Below are positions 1 to 6,910 of a stretch of 64,000 nucleotides of DNA, piece by piece (position 1 is the stretch's first letter; the number at the start of each line of letters is the position of its first letter). The stretch is taken from assembly GCF_000331225.1 (NCBI RefSeq), contig NZ_ANFY01000003.1:357001-421000 (forward strand). Direction: 5' to 3'. Both the position numbers and the translations under genes were made by a program. The notes below the pieces were generated by a model that made no database searches, was not told the DNA's origin, and worked only from the letters and a program-made list of their open reading frames with translations. The stretch is from Sandarakinorhabdus sp. AAP62 (lineage in GTDB: Bacteria > Pseudomonadota > Alphaproteobacteria > Sphingomonadales > Sphingomonadaceae).

Positions 1-650
1 TTTCCGGTGATGTGCTGGTCGGCATGGATGCCGGCTTCGGCTTTGCCGCGGTGCCGCCGTTCGACCAGCCCGCGCGCGACCTGTGGGCCGAGGTGGAGGC
101 GGTGTGTGTGGCCGAGGCCGATCTGGGCGGCCATGGCTTTATCCCGCATCGGCGCGACTCCTTCTGGTTGGGCAAGGATGACGGCCCGCGCCACCTGCGC
201 GCGCATTTGCGGGTAACGGAACAGGTCTACAAGGCGAGCGGACTAGGCGTGCCGACCTCCAATTTCGTGCTGCTTGGCGCGTCCCAGGTGGGCAAGGCAA
301 CGCTCGCCGCGATGCGGCTGCTGCATCAGTTGCAATGGCCGGTGTGGCCCTTCGATCCATTACCCGCCTCAGGCCCGGTCATCCTCGAAATCTACGCGCA
401 GGCCTTTGCGCGGCTCGGCGGCTTTCGCGGCAAGCTGCGTGACCTGGAGAGCCTCAATGCCGCGCTGTCTCGTCACGGCAGTCAGCCCATGCCCGCCGTT
501 TTCCCGGGCCATTTCGCCGATCATGTTGGCGATGCCATCATCACGGCGGCCGGCCTGCGCGCCATCGCTCCTCAGGCGCACTGGTGGCAGCCGGCGGCGC
601 TCACCCCGGCGATTGCGACCATGGAAGGCTGGACGTTCGGAATCGTCTAG
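1..650 (+). CDS. DUF429-like protein, 3' part (5' end outside window)
   Basis: The reading frame is already open at the left edge (first full codon at position 3), so the true start lies upstream; the GTG at 12 is probably internal. About 215 residues are visible. The early GMDAGFGFA stretch, a central EIYAQAF with its acidic residue, and a late HVGDAIITAAGL are spaced like the acidic motifs of DUF429, a predicted RNase H-fold nuclease family. That match is by eye and the substrate is unknown. The stop overlaps by 4 bases with the convergent VOC gene. It could also be another RNase H-fold hypothetical. Confidence 0.6.
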   Translation, partial: SGDVLVGMDAGFGFAAVPPFDQPARDLWAEVEAVCVAEADLGGHGFIPHRRDSFWLGKDDGPRHLRAHLRVTEQVYKASGLGVPTSNFVLLGASQVGKATLAAMRLLHQLQWPVWPFDPLPASGPVILEIYAQAFARLGGFRGKLRDLESLNAALSRHGSQPMPAVFPGHFADHVGDAIITAAGLRAIAPQAHWWQPAALTPAIATMEGWTFGIV

Positions 651-1213
651 AGGCCGTGCGTGGCCGGGATGGGCGACGGCGGGCCATCGGGCATCACCAG
701 CAGTTCGGCTTCGTTGGCGCCAGCCTCGGCTCGGGCCAGCAGCGCATCCGGATCCCAGATCACGCCCACCGGATTGGCCGCCATCGCCGGGCCGGCCATG
801 AAGGCGTTGGCCTCTGCCACCGTCAGCGCGTCGGCCTGGAATTCCATGCGGTTGCCATCGGGATCGGCATAATAGAGCGACAATGTGGGCCCGTGATGGA
901 CCGGCCAGTAAGGCAGGATGCCTTCCGCTTTCAGCCGCTTGTAGGTCGCAAGCAGGTCGTGGGCGCTGGCAAAGGTCCAGGCGACATGGTTGACCCCGAT
1001 CTCGCCGCGCGATCCGGCATCGGCAGCGCCGGGCCGCATCAGCTCCAGATTGGCGAAGGCAAAACGGTGATGCTCTTCATCGAACGTCAGGAAGGCCAAT
1101 GCCGGATCGCGGTGCACGACATGGGCCTGGAAGACGGTTTCGTACCAGCGGATCATGCGATCATATTGGCGTGTCTGATAGACGACATGGGCAAGTGTAC
1201 GCGGCTTGGTCAT
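647..1213 (-). CDS. VOC (glyoxalase/extradiol dioxygenase superfamily) protein
   Basis: 188 residues with paired beta-alpha-beta-beta-beta modules of the vicinal oxygen chelate fold. Candidate metal ligands are His9 (LAHVVYQT), His76 (GVNHVAW) and Glu124 (NRMEFQ), the usual two-His-one-Glu set, so it is probably a catalytically competent metal enzyme. The DPDGNRMEF motif is typical of catechol 2,3-dioxygenase-like members. The substrate cannot be read from the sequence. It is a single gene, convergent with the DUF429-like gene and divergent from crcB. The ATG at 1213 is the first Met and the protein starts directly with the fold. Confidence 0.85.
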   Translation of the reverse strand: MTKPRTLAHVVYQTRQYDRMIRWYETVFQAHVVHRDPALAFLTFDEEHHRFAFANLELMRPGAADAGSRGEIGVNHVAWTFASAHDLLATYKRLKAEGILPYWPVHHGPTLSLYYADPDGNRMEFQADALTVAEANAFMAGPAMAANPVGVIWDPDALLARAEAGANEAELLVMPDGPPSPIPATHGL

Positions 1214-1300
1214 GCTGAATCCCCCCGATCAATCCGGCGCCATGCTGCGCCCGTGCGGCGGCGTTGGCAATATCGGGCCGATGCCGCTAAGGGGATGGCG

Positions 1301-1690
1301 ATGAACCCCACCATGCCCCATCTGCTGCTGGTTGCCCTTGGCGGCGGGATCGGCACGGCGCTGCGCTATGGCGTTGGCCGCTGGGCGATTGCCGTGCTGG
1401 GCCCGGGCTTTCCGTTCGGGACGTTTGCGGTCAACATCATCGGCGGCTTCCTGATGGGCCTGCTGGCCGGCTGGCTGGCGCGGATGAGCAGCGGGGCCGA
1501 GGAGCTGCGCCTGCTGCTTGGCGTTGGCGTGCTTGGCGGCTTCACCACCTTCTCGGCGTTCAGCCTGGAAATCTACAACATGATCACCCGCGCCGAAATC
1601 GCGCTGGCGGCCGCCTATGCCGTGTCCAGTGTGGCCGGCTCTGTGCTGGCCGTGCTGGCCGGCGTGTGGCTGATGCGAGGAATGGCCTGA
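1301..1690 (+). CDS. crcB: CrcB/Fluc fluoride channel
   Basis: 129-residue, four-helix inner-membrane protein that exports fluoride as a dual-topology dimer. Family signatures are visible: a Gly-rich start (GGGIGTALRY), the FGTFAVNIIGGFLMG helix, and GVLGGFTTFSAFSLE, the helix with the phenylalanine/serine polar track. The ATG at 1301 is chosen because AAGGGG lies about 6 bases upstream; an in-frame ATG at 1295 is too close to that site. The stop overlaps the next start (TGATG), so it is translationally coupled to the pseudouridine synthase, a pairing seen in many alphaproteobacteria. No fluoride riboswitch was recognised upstream. Confidence 0.93.
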   Translation: MNPTMPHLLLVALGGGIGTALRYGVGRWAIAVLGPGFPFGTFAVNIIGGFLMGLLAGWLARMSSGAEELRLLLGVGVLGGFTTFSAFSLEIYNMITRAEIALAAAYAVSSVAGSVLAVLAGVWLMRGMA

Positions 1691-2778
1691 TGCCGACTGC
1701 CACCATAGCAGAGGATGACGACGGCATCCGGCTGGACCGCTGGTTCCAGCGCCACACCAAAGACATCAGTTTCAACATCGTGTCGCGCTGGTCCAAATCG
1801 GGCGTGGTGCGGCTGGATGGCGCCAAGGCCGGCCCCGGCGATCGGATTGCCGCCGGGCAAACGCTGACCTGGCCGGAGGAATTGCCGGTGCCGGTGGCGA
1901 CGAGGCCCACCGAAAAACCGCGCGAACCGCTGAGCGAAGCGCAGATCGAGTATATGCGCGCCATGGTGCTGCACATGGATGCGCACGCCATCGTGATCAA
2001 CAAGCCGCCGGGCCTGGCGACGCAGGGCGGCACCAAGCAGCCAACCAGCGTGGATGCCATGCTGGATGCGCTGCAGTTTGATGCGCCGTCGCGGCCGCGG
2101 CTGGTGCACCGGCTGGACAAGGACACATCCGGCGTCCTCCTGCTGGCGCGCAATGCCAAGGCGGCGGCCTTCTTCAGCAAGGAATTCGCCGGCCGCGAGG
2201 CACGGAAATCCTACTGGGCGCTTACCGTTGGCGTGCCCAAGATCGCGGCCGGCACCATCGATGCGCCGATCGGCAAGCAGCCCGGCACCGGCGGCGAGAA
2301 GATGCAAGTGGATACCGAAGCCGGGTTGAAGGCCAAGACCCGCTATCGCGTGATCGAACGCGCGGCGGGCCGGGCGGCCTGGGTAGAGTTCCTGCCCTTG
2401 ACCGGGCGCACCCATCAGATCCGCGTGCACGCCGCCGCCATTGGCCACAGCCTGGTGGGCGATGGCAAATATGGCGGCAAGGAATCTTATCTGACCGGCG
2501 GGATCAGCCGCAAACTGCACCTGCACAGCCGCCGGCTGGTGATTGCCACGCCTGGCGGCGGCACGTTGGACGTGAAGGCCGAACTGCCGCCGCACATGGC
2601 CGAAAGCTGGCAAATGCTGGGTTTTGACCTGCAGCTGGGTGACATCGAAATCGTGGAACCGCCGCCGCCGCCGCTGAAGAAGCGCCGCCTCTCCAGCGCA
2701 ACGAGCGGCAATCGCCGCGGTGAGCGCCGGTCACGCGGGGCGACAGACGAACCCAAGCGACCACCGCGCAAGAAATGA
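1690..2778 (+). CDS. RluA-family ribosomal RNA pseudouridine synthase
   Basis: 362 residues. An N-terminal S4-type RNA-binding domain (about residues 10-75) is followed by the RluA catalytic domain; the signature LVHRLDKDTSGVLLLARN contains the catalytic aspartate (Asp143). The second conserved block, LTGRTHQIRVH, is present near residue 240. It isomerises uridine in rRNA, and RluC-type specificity for 23S rRNA is the likeliest by architecture but not proven. The C-terminal tail of about 35 residues is very basic (KKRR, RRSR, RPPRKK) and probably adds RNA affinity. The start at 1690 overlaps the crcB stop. A hairpin terminator follows immediately. Confidence 0.9.
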   Translation: MPTATIAEDDDGIRLDRWFQRHTKDISFNIVSRWSKSGVVRLDGAKAGPGDRIAAGQTLTWPEELPVPVATRPTEKPREPLSEAQIEYMRAMVLHMDAHAIVINKPPGLATQGGTKQPTSVDAMLDALQFDAPSRPRLVHRLDKDTSGVLLLARNAKAAAFFSKEFAGREARKSYWALTVGVPKIAAGTIDAPIGKQPGTGGEKMQVDTEAGLKAKTRYRVIERAAGRAAWVEFLPLTGRTHQIRVHAAAIGHSLVGDGKYGGKESYLTGGISRKLHLHSRRLVIATPGGGTLDVKAELPPHMAESWQMLGFDLQLGDIEIVEPPPPPLKKRRLSSATSGNRRGERRSRGATDEPKRPPRKK

Positions 2779-2779
2779 A

Positions 2780-2806
2780 AAGGGCCGGGCATGACGCCCG
2801 GCCCTT
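2780..2806. terminator. Terminator between convergent genes
   Basis: An 11-bp perfect stem (2780-2790 with 2796-2806, loop ATGAC). Read on the minus strand it is followed by a T-rich run, so it mainly ends the gene at 2828-3421; on the plus strand it may also help to stop the pseudouridine synthase transcript. Confidence 0.8.
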
Positions 2807-2827
2807 CTCGTGCCCGGCCGCTGATGA

Positions 2828-3421
2828 TCAGCCGCGACGACCGCGCGCTGCGCCGCGTGGGCCAGCGCCGCGCGGGCCGCCGGCGCGCAGCAAGCGTTGC
2901 GGGCCGGTGGCGGTGACATTGCGGGTCACCTGGCCGTTGGCGCGGCTGGCTTGCACATTGCGGCTGGCCACGGTGGCGCCATTGGCATCCGTAATGGCGC
3001 GATCGCGGGTGGCGCTGCCCTCGCCGCGCACCAGGCTGCCATTCAGATTGTAGGTGCTGCCGTCGCGGCGGGTGATGGTGCCGCTTTCCGTGAAGCCCGT
3101 ATCGGTGCGGGTGCGTTCATAGGTGCGGCCGCTTGTGCTGCCGTCAAAACCGGTCCGGCTCTGTTCAACGGCAAAGCCGTTCTCGGTGCGGGTGCGATCG
3201 GTGCTGCTGGTCATGGTGGCGCCGTCGCTCTTGCGGGTCACGCTGGTGTCGCGGCTGAAGGTGCCGGCGTCGCGATCGCGGGTTATGGTGGTGGTGCCCG
3301 ACGCGCGCGCATTATCGAAATTGCGGGTGCTGGTGCCTGACGGGGCAGGGGTTGCGGTTTGCGCAAAGGCTGGGGCGGCGGCGATCAGGGCCAGAGCGGA
3401 AACGATATTCAAGATACGCAT
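2828..3421 (-). CDS. Secreted Thr/Arg/Gly-rich protein, putative ECF-regulon member
   Basis: 197 residues. The N-terminus has a clear signal peptide (MRILNIVSALALIAAAPAFAQ) with an AxA cleavage site, so the mature protein is periplasmic or outside. The mature part has degenerate repeats of about 10-20 residues rich in Thr, Ser, Arg, Asp and Gly (for example TRTENGFAVEQSRTGFDG, YERTRTDTGFTESGTITRRDG) and ends in a basic RGAGPRGAARGRRG tail. It looks like a beta-repeat or low-complexity structural protein; I recognise no enzyme motif. The start at 3421 is preceded by GGGAGAG. An ECF-type promoter motif lies about 50 bases upstream, so it is probably controlled by the adjacent sigma factor. Confidence 0.75.
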   Translation of the reverse strand: MRILNIVSALALIAAAPAFAQTATPAPSGTSTRNFDNARASGTTTITRDRDAGTFSRDTSVTRKSDGATMTSSTDRTRTENGFAVEQSRTGFDGSTSGRTYERTRTDTGFTESGTITRRDGSTYNLNGSLVRGEGSATRDRAITDANGATVASRNVQASRANGQVTRNVTATGPQRLLRAGGPRGAGPRGAARGRRG

Positions 3422-3472
3422 GGTGAACTCTCCCTTGAAATTGGCGGGGCGGCGTTTGCCGTCCACACCCCC

Positions 3473-3504
3473 TTCAACGCACGGTGCTGGTGGAATCCTT
3501 CGCG
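3473..3504 (-). promoter_or_regulatory. ECF-type promoter motif for the gene at 2828-3421
   Basis: On the minus strand CGCGAAGGATT (3504-3494), 14 bases, then CGTTGAA (3479-3473). This is one mismatch and one base of spacing away from the two divergent motifs at 5163-5247. It lies just past the anti-sigma stop codon, which suggests that the downstream gene has its own sigma-dependent promoter. Confidence 0.6.
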
Positions 3505-3508
3505 GCGC

Positions 3509-4549
3509 TTATCGGCGGTTGCGCGCTATCGTGTTTCGGGCCGCACGCGCAGCGCGCAATTGCTGCAGGGAGCGCAAGCGCTGAGCCTGCGCCGCGGTCA
3601 GCGTGCCGGCACTGCGGGCCTCGCGCAACGCCTTGATCTCGGCGCTGACAGCGGCGGCTTCAGGGCGGGCGGCATCGACGCCCACAGCAGCGGCGCCGTC
3701 TGGTGCCGGGCCATCGGGCGCCACCGGCGCGGCAGTGCGCGCTGACACCTGTTCGGTCACGGCGTCTGGCAAGGGCAGGCCGTCGGCGGCTGGCCGCTCG
3801 CGCGGTGGGCGCTCGGTCTGCAGCCGTTCGGCCGCTGGTCCCTCCGCTGACGGGCGCTCGGCGGGCGGACGCTCTGGCGCAATCCGCTCGATGGCCGCAC
3901 GTTCGGCAACAGGGCGATCAGCCTGCCGAAGGTCAGGCGCTGCACGCGGGCTTTCGCTGCGGGCCGGCGCGGCCGCCAATGGCCGCCGGTCACGCGGCAG
4001 ACGGTCGATCCGGGGCCGGTCGATCTGGGGCCGGTCGGGCAGTTGCACGCGGTCCGGCAGCCCGGCACGCGGTGCATCCACCAGTGGCGGTGAGGGCAGG
4101 CTGGCGGGCAGTTGCGGGGCGGGCGTCGGCAGGCCGGTGGTGATGCGGGCCTGTGGTGCCGCGGCTGCCGGCAACATCGGCGCCGCTACCGGGGCCGGTG
4201 TCGCCCGTCGCGGCGGGCGCGGCGCCAGCGCCGGCAGGCCGGTCACTTCGGCCAGGCGTTCCATGGCCGGGGCCAGCAATGGCGCAAACAGCGGCGTGCG
4301 CGCCAGCCCGGCGGCGACGGCAGTGGCGAGGCCCAGGCCGGCCACCACGGCGACACCGCCGCGCAGCCAGCGCACCGGTCGTCGGCGCGGTGCGGTGATC
4401 GGCGGCAAGGGCGGCACGCTGGTGGCCGCGGGCATGGCCGCCATGATGCGATCGGCCAGACCCGCCGGCATGGCTGGCGCAGCATCGCCCGCGCCCAGCA
4501 GCCGGGCCAGATCCGCATCGCTAATGGCGGGGGTGATGGCAGGGCTCAT
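3509..4549 (-). CDS. Putative anti-sigma factor, single-pass membrane, Pro/Glu/Arg-repeat periplasmic domain
   Basis: 346 residues. A cytoplasmic N-terminus (residues 1-60, with ADLARLL and LADRIMAAMP helices) is followed by a basic stop, one membrane segment (about 64-83) and a long Ala/Pro-rich periplasmic region. Residues around 200-265 hold imperfect ER(P/A)xxER repeats (ERPPAERPSAEGPAAERLQTER split over several units), and the C-terminus is a basic helix with ALREARSAGTLTAAQAQRLRSLQQLRAAR. The start overlaps the stop of the ECF sigma gene (ATGA), the usual sigma/anti-sigma arrangement. No zinc-binding HxxxCxxC motif is seen, so it is not a classic ZAS protein. The function is inferred from position and topology. 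Confidence 0.7.
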   Translation of the reverse strand: MSPAITPAISDADLARLLGAGDAAPAMPAGLADRIMAAMPAATSVPPLPPITAPRRRPVRWLRGGVAVVAGLGLATAVAAGLARTPLFAPLLAPAMERLAEVTGLPALAPRPPRRATPAPVAAPMLPAAAAPQARITTGLPTPAPQLPASLPSPPLVDAPRAGLPDRVQLPDRPQIDRPRIDRLPRDRRPLAAAPARSESPRAAPDLRQADRPVAERAAIERIAPERPPAERPSAEGPAAERLQTERPPRERPAADGLPLPDAVTEQVSARTAAPVAPDGPAPDGAAAVGVDAARPEAAAVSAEIKALREARSAGTLTAAQAQRLRSLQQLRAARAARNTIARNRR

Positions 4550-5142
4550 GCGCTGGTCTCCGGCAGCAGGCTGGCTGAAATACCGGCAGCGGCCAGCACC
4601 GACTTCAGCGCGGTCCGCGCGCGGATCAGCAGCGATTCAAAGGCCTTGGGGCTCAGCTCCAGCAGTTCGGCGGCCATCGGCCCGGTCAATCCTTCCCAAT
4701 AGGTGAGCACGATCGCGGCGCGCTGCCGCTCCGGCAAGCTGGCGAGACAGGCCTGGATCCGGCTGGCCAGATCGGCCTCGGCCAGCAACGCATCGGCCAG
4801 CGGCGCCGGATCGGCGCGGTCGGGCAATTCGTCCATCAATTGCGGGCGTTGGCGGCGGCTGCGATCAATGGCCAGATTGGTGATCACCCGCTGCAGAAAT
4901 GCGCCCACACCGCTCTGGCCCGCCTGCCAGCGCGGCGCCTGTCGCCACAAGCGGGCAAAGCCTTCCTGCACCAGATCCTCCGCTTCGCCGGCGTCGCCGG
5001 TCAGTCGCCATGCCAATCGCCACGCCGATGGGCTGTGGCGATCAACAAGCAGGCGAAAGCTGTCGGCCGCACCGCTGGCACTGGCCGCCATCAACCGGTC
5101 GTCCGAGCTGTGGCCGGAATCGTCCAGCCGCTCCATCAACAT
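4546..5142 (-). CDS. ECF-family RNA polymerase sigma factor
   Basis: 198 residues with the two-domain ECF layout. Region 2 (about 22-90) includes the DAGEAEDLVQEGFARLW helix that contacts core polymerase and the -10 element. Region 4 (about 125-185) includes SLPERQRAAIVLTYWEGLTGPMAAELLELSPKAFESLLIRAR, a helix-turn-helix for the -35 element. Start ATG 5142 is preceded by AGGAG. It is translationally coupled to the downstream anti-sigma gene. A promoter motif shared with the divergent barrel gene lies directly upstream, which implies autoregulation. The ECF subgroup cannot be assigned from the sequence alone. Confidence 0.88.
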   Translation of the reverse strand: MLMERLDDSGHSSDDRLMAASASGAADSFRLLVDRHSPSAWRLAWRLTGDAGEAEDLVQEGFARLWRQAPRWQAGQSGVGAFLQRVITNLAIDRSRRQRPQLMDELPDRADPAPLADALLAEADLASRIQACLASLPERQRAAIVLTYWEGLTGPMAAELLELSPKAFESLLIRARTALKSVLAAAGISASLLPETSA

Positions 5143-5162
5143 CCGCGTCTCCTGCTGACGGA

Positions 5163-5193
5163 TTCAACGGATGGCCGCGCGCATTCCTTCGCG
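5163..5193 (-). promoter_or_regulatory. ECF-type promoter motif in front of the sigma gene (divergent copy 1)
   Basis: On the minus strand CGCGAAGGAAT (5193-5183), 13 bases, CGTTGAA (5169-5163). It has the GGAA core of ECF -35 elements and a CGTT-type -10. The predicted start of transcription would be only about 14-20 bases before the sigma gene ATG, giving a short leader that still holds the AGGAG ribosome site. Confidence 0.65.
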
Positions 5194-5216
5194 CCAGCAA
5201 AAAAATTCTGCGCCGC

Positions 5217-5247
5217 CGCGAAGGAATTTGCCGGCACCGGCGTTGAA
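5217..5247 (+). promoter_or_regulatory. ECF-type promoter motif in front of the barrel gene (divergent copy 2)
   Basis: On the plus strand CGCGAAGGAAT (5217-5227), 13 bases, CGTTGAA (5241-5247). Both boxes and the spacing are identical to the minus-strand copy at 5163-5193, while the spacer sequences differ. The two -35 boxes therefore form an 11-bp inverted repeat with 23 bases between them. It would drive the outer-membrane barrel gene with a leader of about 27 bases. Confidence 0.65.
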
Positions 5248-5280
5248 CAACCAAATAGCCGTATTTTTGGGGGAGCAGAC

Positions 5281-6144
5281 ATGAAGTTCATCTTGCCGGT
5301 TGCGTGTGTGGCGTTGGCCTTTGCCGGCGCAGCCAGCGCCCAGGAAACCGACACGCCAGGCTGGACGCTGTCGGCCAGCGGCGGCATCACCGCCGTGCAG
5401 GCGCAGGCCGATCAGCCGTTCGGATCGCTGGGCATCCGCCGCGATTTCGGCAGCGGCTGGGTCAAACTGGAAGGCACTTATGTCGGCAGCGGCGATGCGC
5501 GCGGCGCCACCATCCCGGCCGATACGTGGATCGGCACGCTTTCCGCCGGCACCTATGTGGGCAATCTCGGCCTTGATGCCTATGTCTCGGCCGGCTCGCG
5601 CTCTTTCGATGCCGCCAACTTGCGCACGCAGGCCGGCCAGCCCATCGCCGTGGACCGTTCGGGCAGCATCTTCGCCATCGGCGGTGGCATCAGCTACGAT
5701 ATCACCCTGGGTGAACAATTGTTCCTGTCGCCGTTCGTGGGCGTGGATTACAACAAGATCGATTTTGCCATCGCGCTGACCGGCCCGACCGGCCGCCCGA
5801 TCAGCAGCCAGCGCCAATCGAGCGACGGCGTCACCGGCACGGCTGGCGTGAACCTCACCCACTTGTTTGCCAACGATGCCGGCAGCATCGGCCTTTCGGG
5901 CGCGATCAGCACCGCCAGCAATATCGCTGCGGTTGGCCAGATCGGGTTTGCCGGCCGCACCGGCGCCAACACCCCGCGCTTTGCCGACAATCCCAACCAG
6001 TCCGGCACCTGGGGCGAGCTCGGCGCCAGCCTGTCGTTCAACGCCACGAAGGCCGTGGCGATCGACCTGAGCGTGATCCAGACGGTGAGTTTCCCGTTCG
6101 GGGATACGACGGCGGGCATCGTCGGGCTGCGCTTCCGCTTCTGA
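5281..6144 (+). CDS. Outer-membrane beta-barrel protein, putative ECF-regulon member
   Basis: 287 residues with a signal peptide (MKFILPVACVALAFAGAASA, cleavage after ASA). The remainder has alternating hydrophobic/polar strands rich in Gly, Thr and aromatic residues and ends in GLRFRF, the C-terminal phenylalanine signature recognised by the BAM insertion machinery. It resembles 8-12-strand porin-like or OmpW/autotransporter-type barrels of sphingomonads, but I cannot place it in a named family. ATG 5281 has GGGGGAG upstream. It sits divergent from the ECF sigma gene with a matching promoter motif, which suggests an envelope-stress output. Confidence 0.78.
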   Translation: MKFILPVACVALAFAGAASAQETDTPGWTLSASGGITAVQAQADQPFGSLGIRRDFGSGWVKLEGTYVGSGDARGATIPADTWIGTLSAGTYVGNLGLDAYVSAGSRSFDAANLRTQAGQPIAVDRSGSIFAIGGGISYDITLGEQLFLSPFVGVDYNKIDFAIALTGPTGRPISSQRQSSDGVTGTAGVNLTHLFANDAGSIGLSGAISTASNIAAVGQIGFAGRTGANTPRFADNPNQSGTWGELGASLSFNATKAVAIDLSVIQTVSFPFGDTTAGIVGLRFRF

Positions 6145-6309
6145 TCGGGGATGCTTTGCCGGCTGTTTGCGCATGTTGGCAGCCGCGAATGCAGACAGTC
6201 CCACACGAAAAGGCTGCGGGCACAGCTGCTGCAAATGCAACTGGACTCGGCATTGCCGTGGCATAAACTGTGAACGGTGATTCCACGAAGCTCGGGTGAA
6301 GGATTGCCC

Positions 6310-6795
6310 ATGATACGCTGGCCGCTCGTTTCCAATGTGATCAGACGAGGCAGTTCTTCGAACACCTTTGGCCCGGTCAGGCGTGATGCTGATGGCAGCC
6401 CGCGCAATCACCAGGGTTGGGACTTTTTCGCACCAATTGGCACGCCGTGTTTTGCCATCGCAGATGGCAGGATCGAATTTGCCGGAGACGGCGGCGTCCA
6501 GGGCTATGGTCTGCTGGTCGTGCACAGTTTCGAATGGAACTCGGGCACATTATTTGCCGCATTCGCCCACCTCAATCGCATTGATGTGACGCAAGGCGCT
6601 GTTGTCTCGAAGGGGCAGCAGTTGGGGTTGACCGGTGACAGTGGCAATGCGCGCGGCATGACCGGCGCAGATCTGCAGCTGCATTTCGAGATCAGGACGA
6701 TCGTGCGGCCGGGCAAGGGTCTGGCGGGAAGAATCAGCCCTCTGGAGATTTTTGAGCAATTGCCCATGAAGACGCCGATCATCGATCCGGTTTGA
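6310..6795 (+). CDS. M23-family (LytM-like) peptidase domain protein, degenerate active site
   Basis: 161 residues that are almost only an M23 domain. The first zinc motif is present (His34-x3-Asp38 in NHQGWDFFAPIGTP), as is the middle His87 (AFAHLNRI). In the last motif, HxH, the first histidine is replaced: Gln123-Leu-His125 in DLQLHFEIR. One catalytic histidine is thus lost while the zinc ligands stay, so activity on peptidoglycan is doubtful. No signal peptide is visible. The start at 6310 is chosen because GAAGGA precedes it; a GTG at 6277 would add 11 residues. It is a stand-alone gene before the pnp terminator. Confidence 0.8.
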   Translation: MIRWPLVSNVIRRGSSSNTFGPVRRDADGSPRNHQGWDFFAPIGTPCFAIADGRIEFAGDGGVQGYGLLVVHSFEWNSGTLFAAFAHLNRIDVTQGAVVSKGQQLGLTGDSGNARGMTGADLQLHFEIRTIVRPGKGLAGRISPLEIFEQLPMKTPIIDPV

Positions 6796-6845
6796 GGTCT
6801 GGTCTCATGCGGCGGCCGTAAAAGGCCGGCCAGCAACTGAAGATG

Positions 6846-6886
6846 GAAAAAGGGCCGCGCTTCGTTTCCGAAGCGCGGCCCCCTTT
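6846..6886 (-). terminator. Rho-independent terminator of the rimP-pnp operon
   Basis: A 13-bp perfect GC-rich stem (6852-6864 with 6869-6881, four-base loop) followed on the minus strand by a run of five T. It ends the pnp transcript and is T-rich enough on the other side to work for the M23 gene as well. Confidence 0.9.
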
Positions 6887-6910
6887 CGTTTGGCCAGTTG
6901 GCCGGCCGAC

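Noticed and set aside
584-1300. Upstream extension of crcB of about 240 residues
   Set aside because: It is antisense to the VOC gene and lacks family similarity; the ribosome site and family length place the start at 1301.
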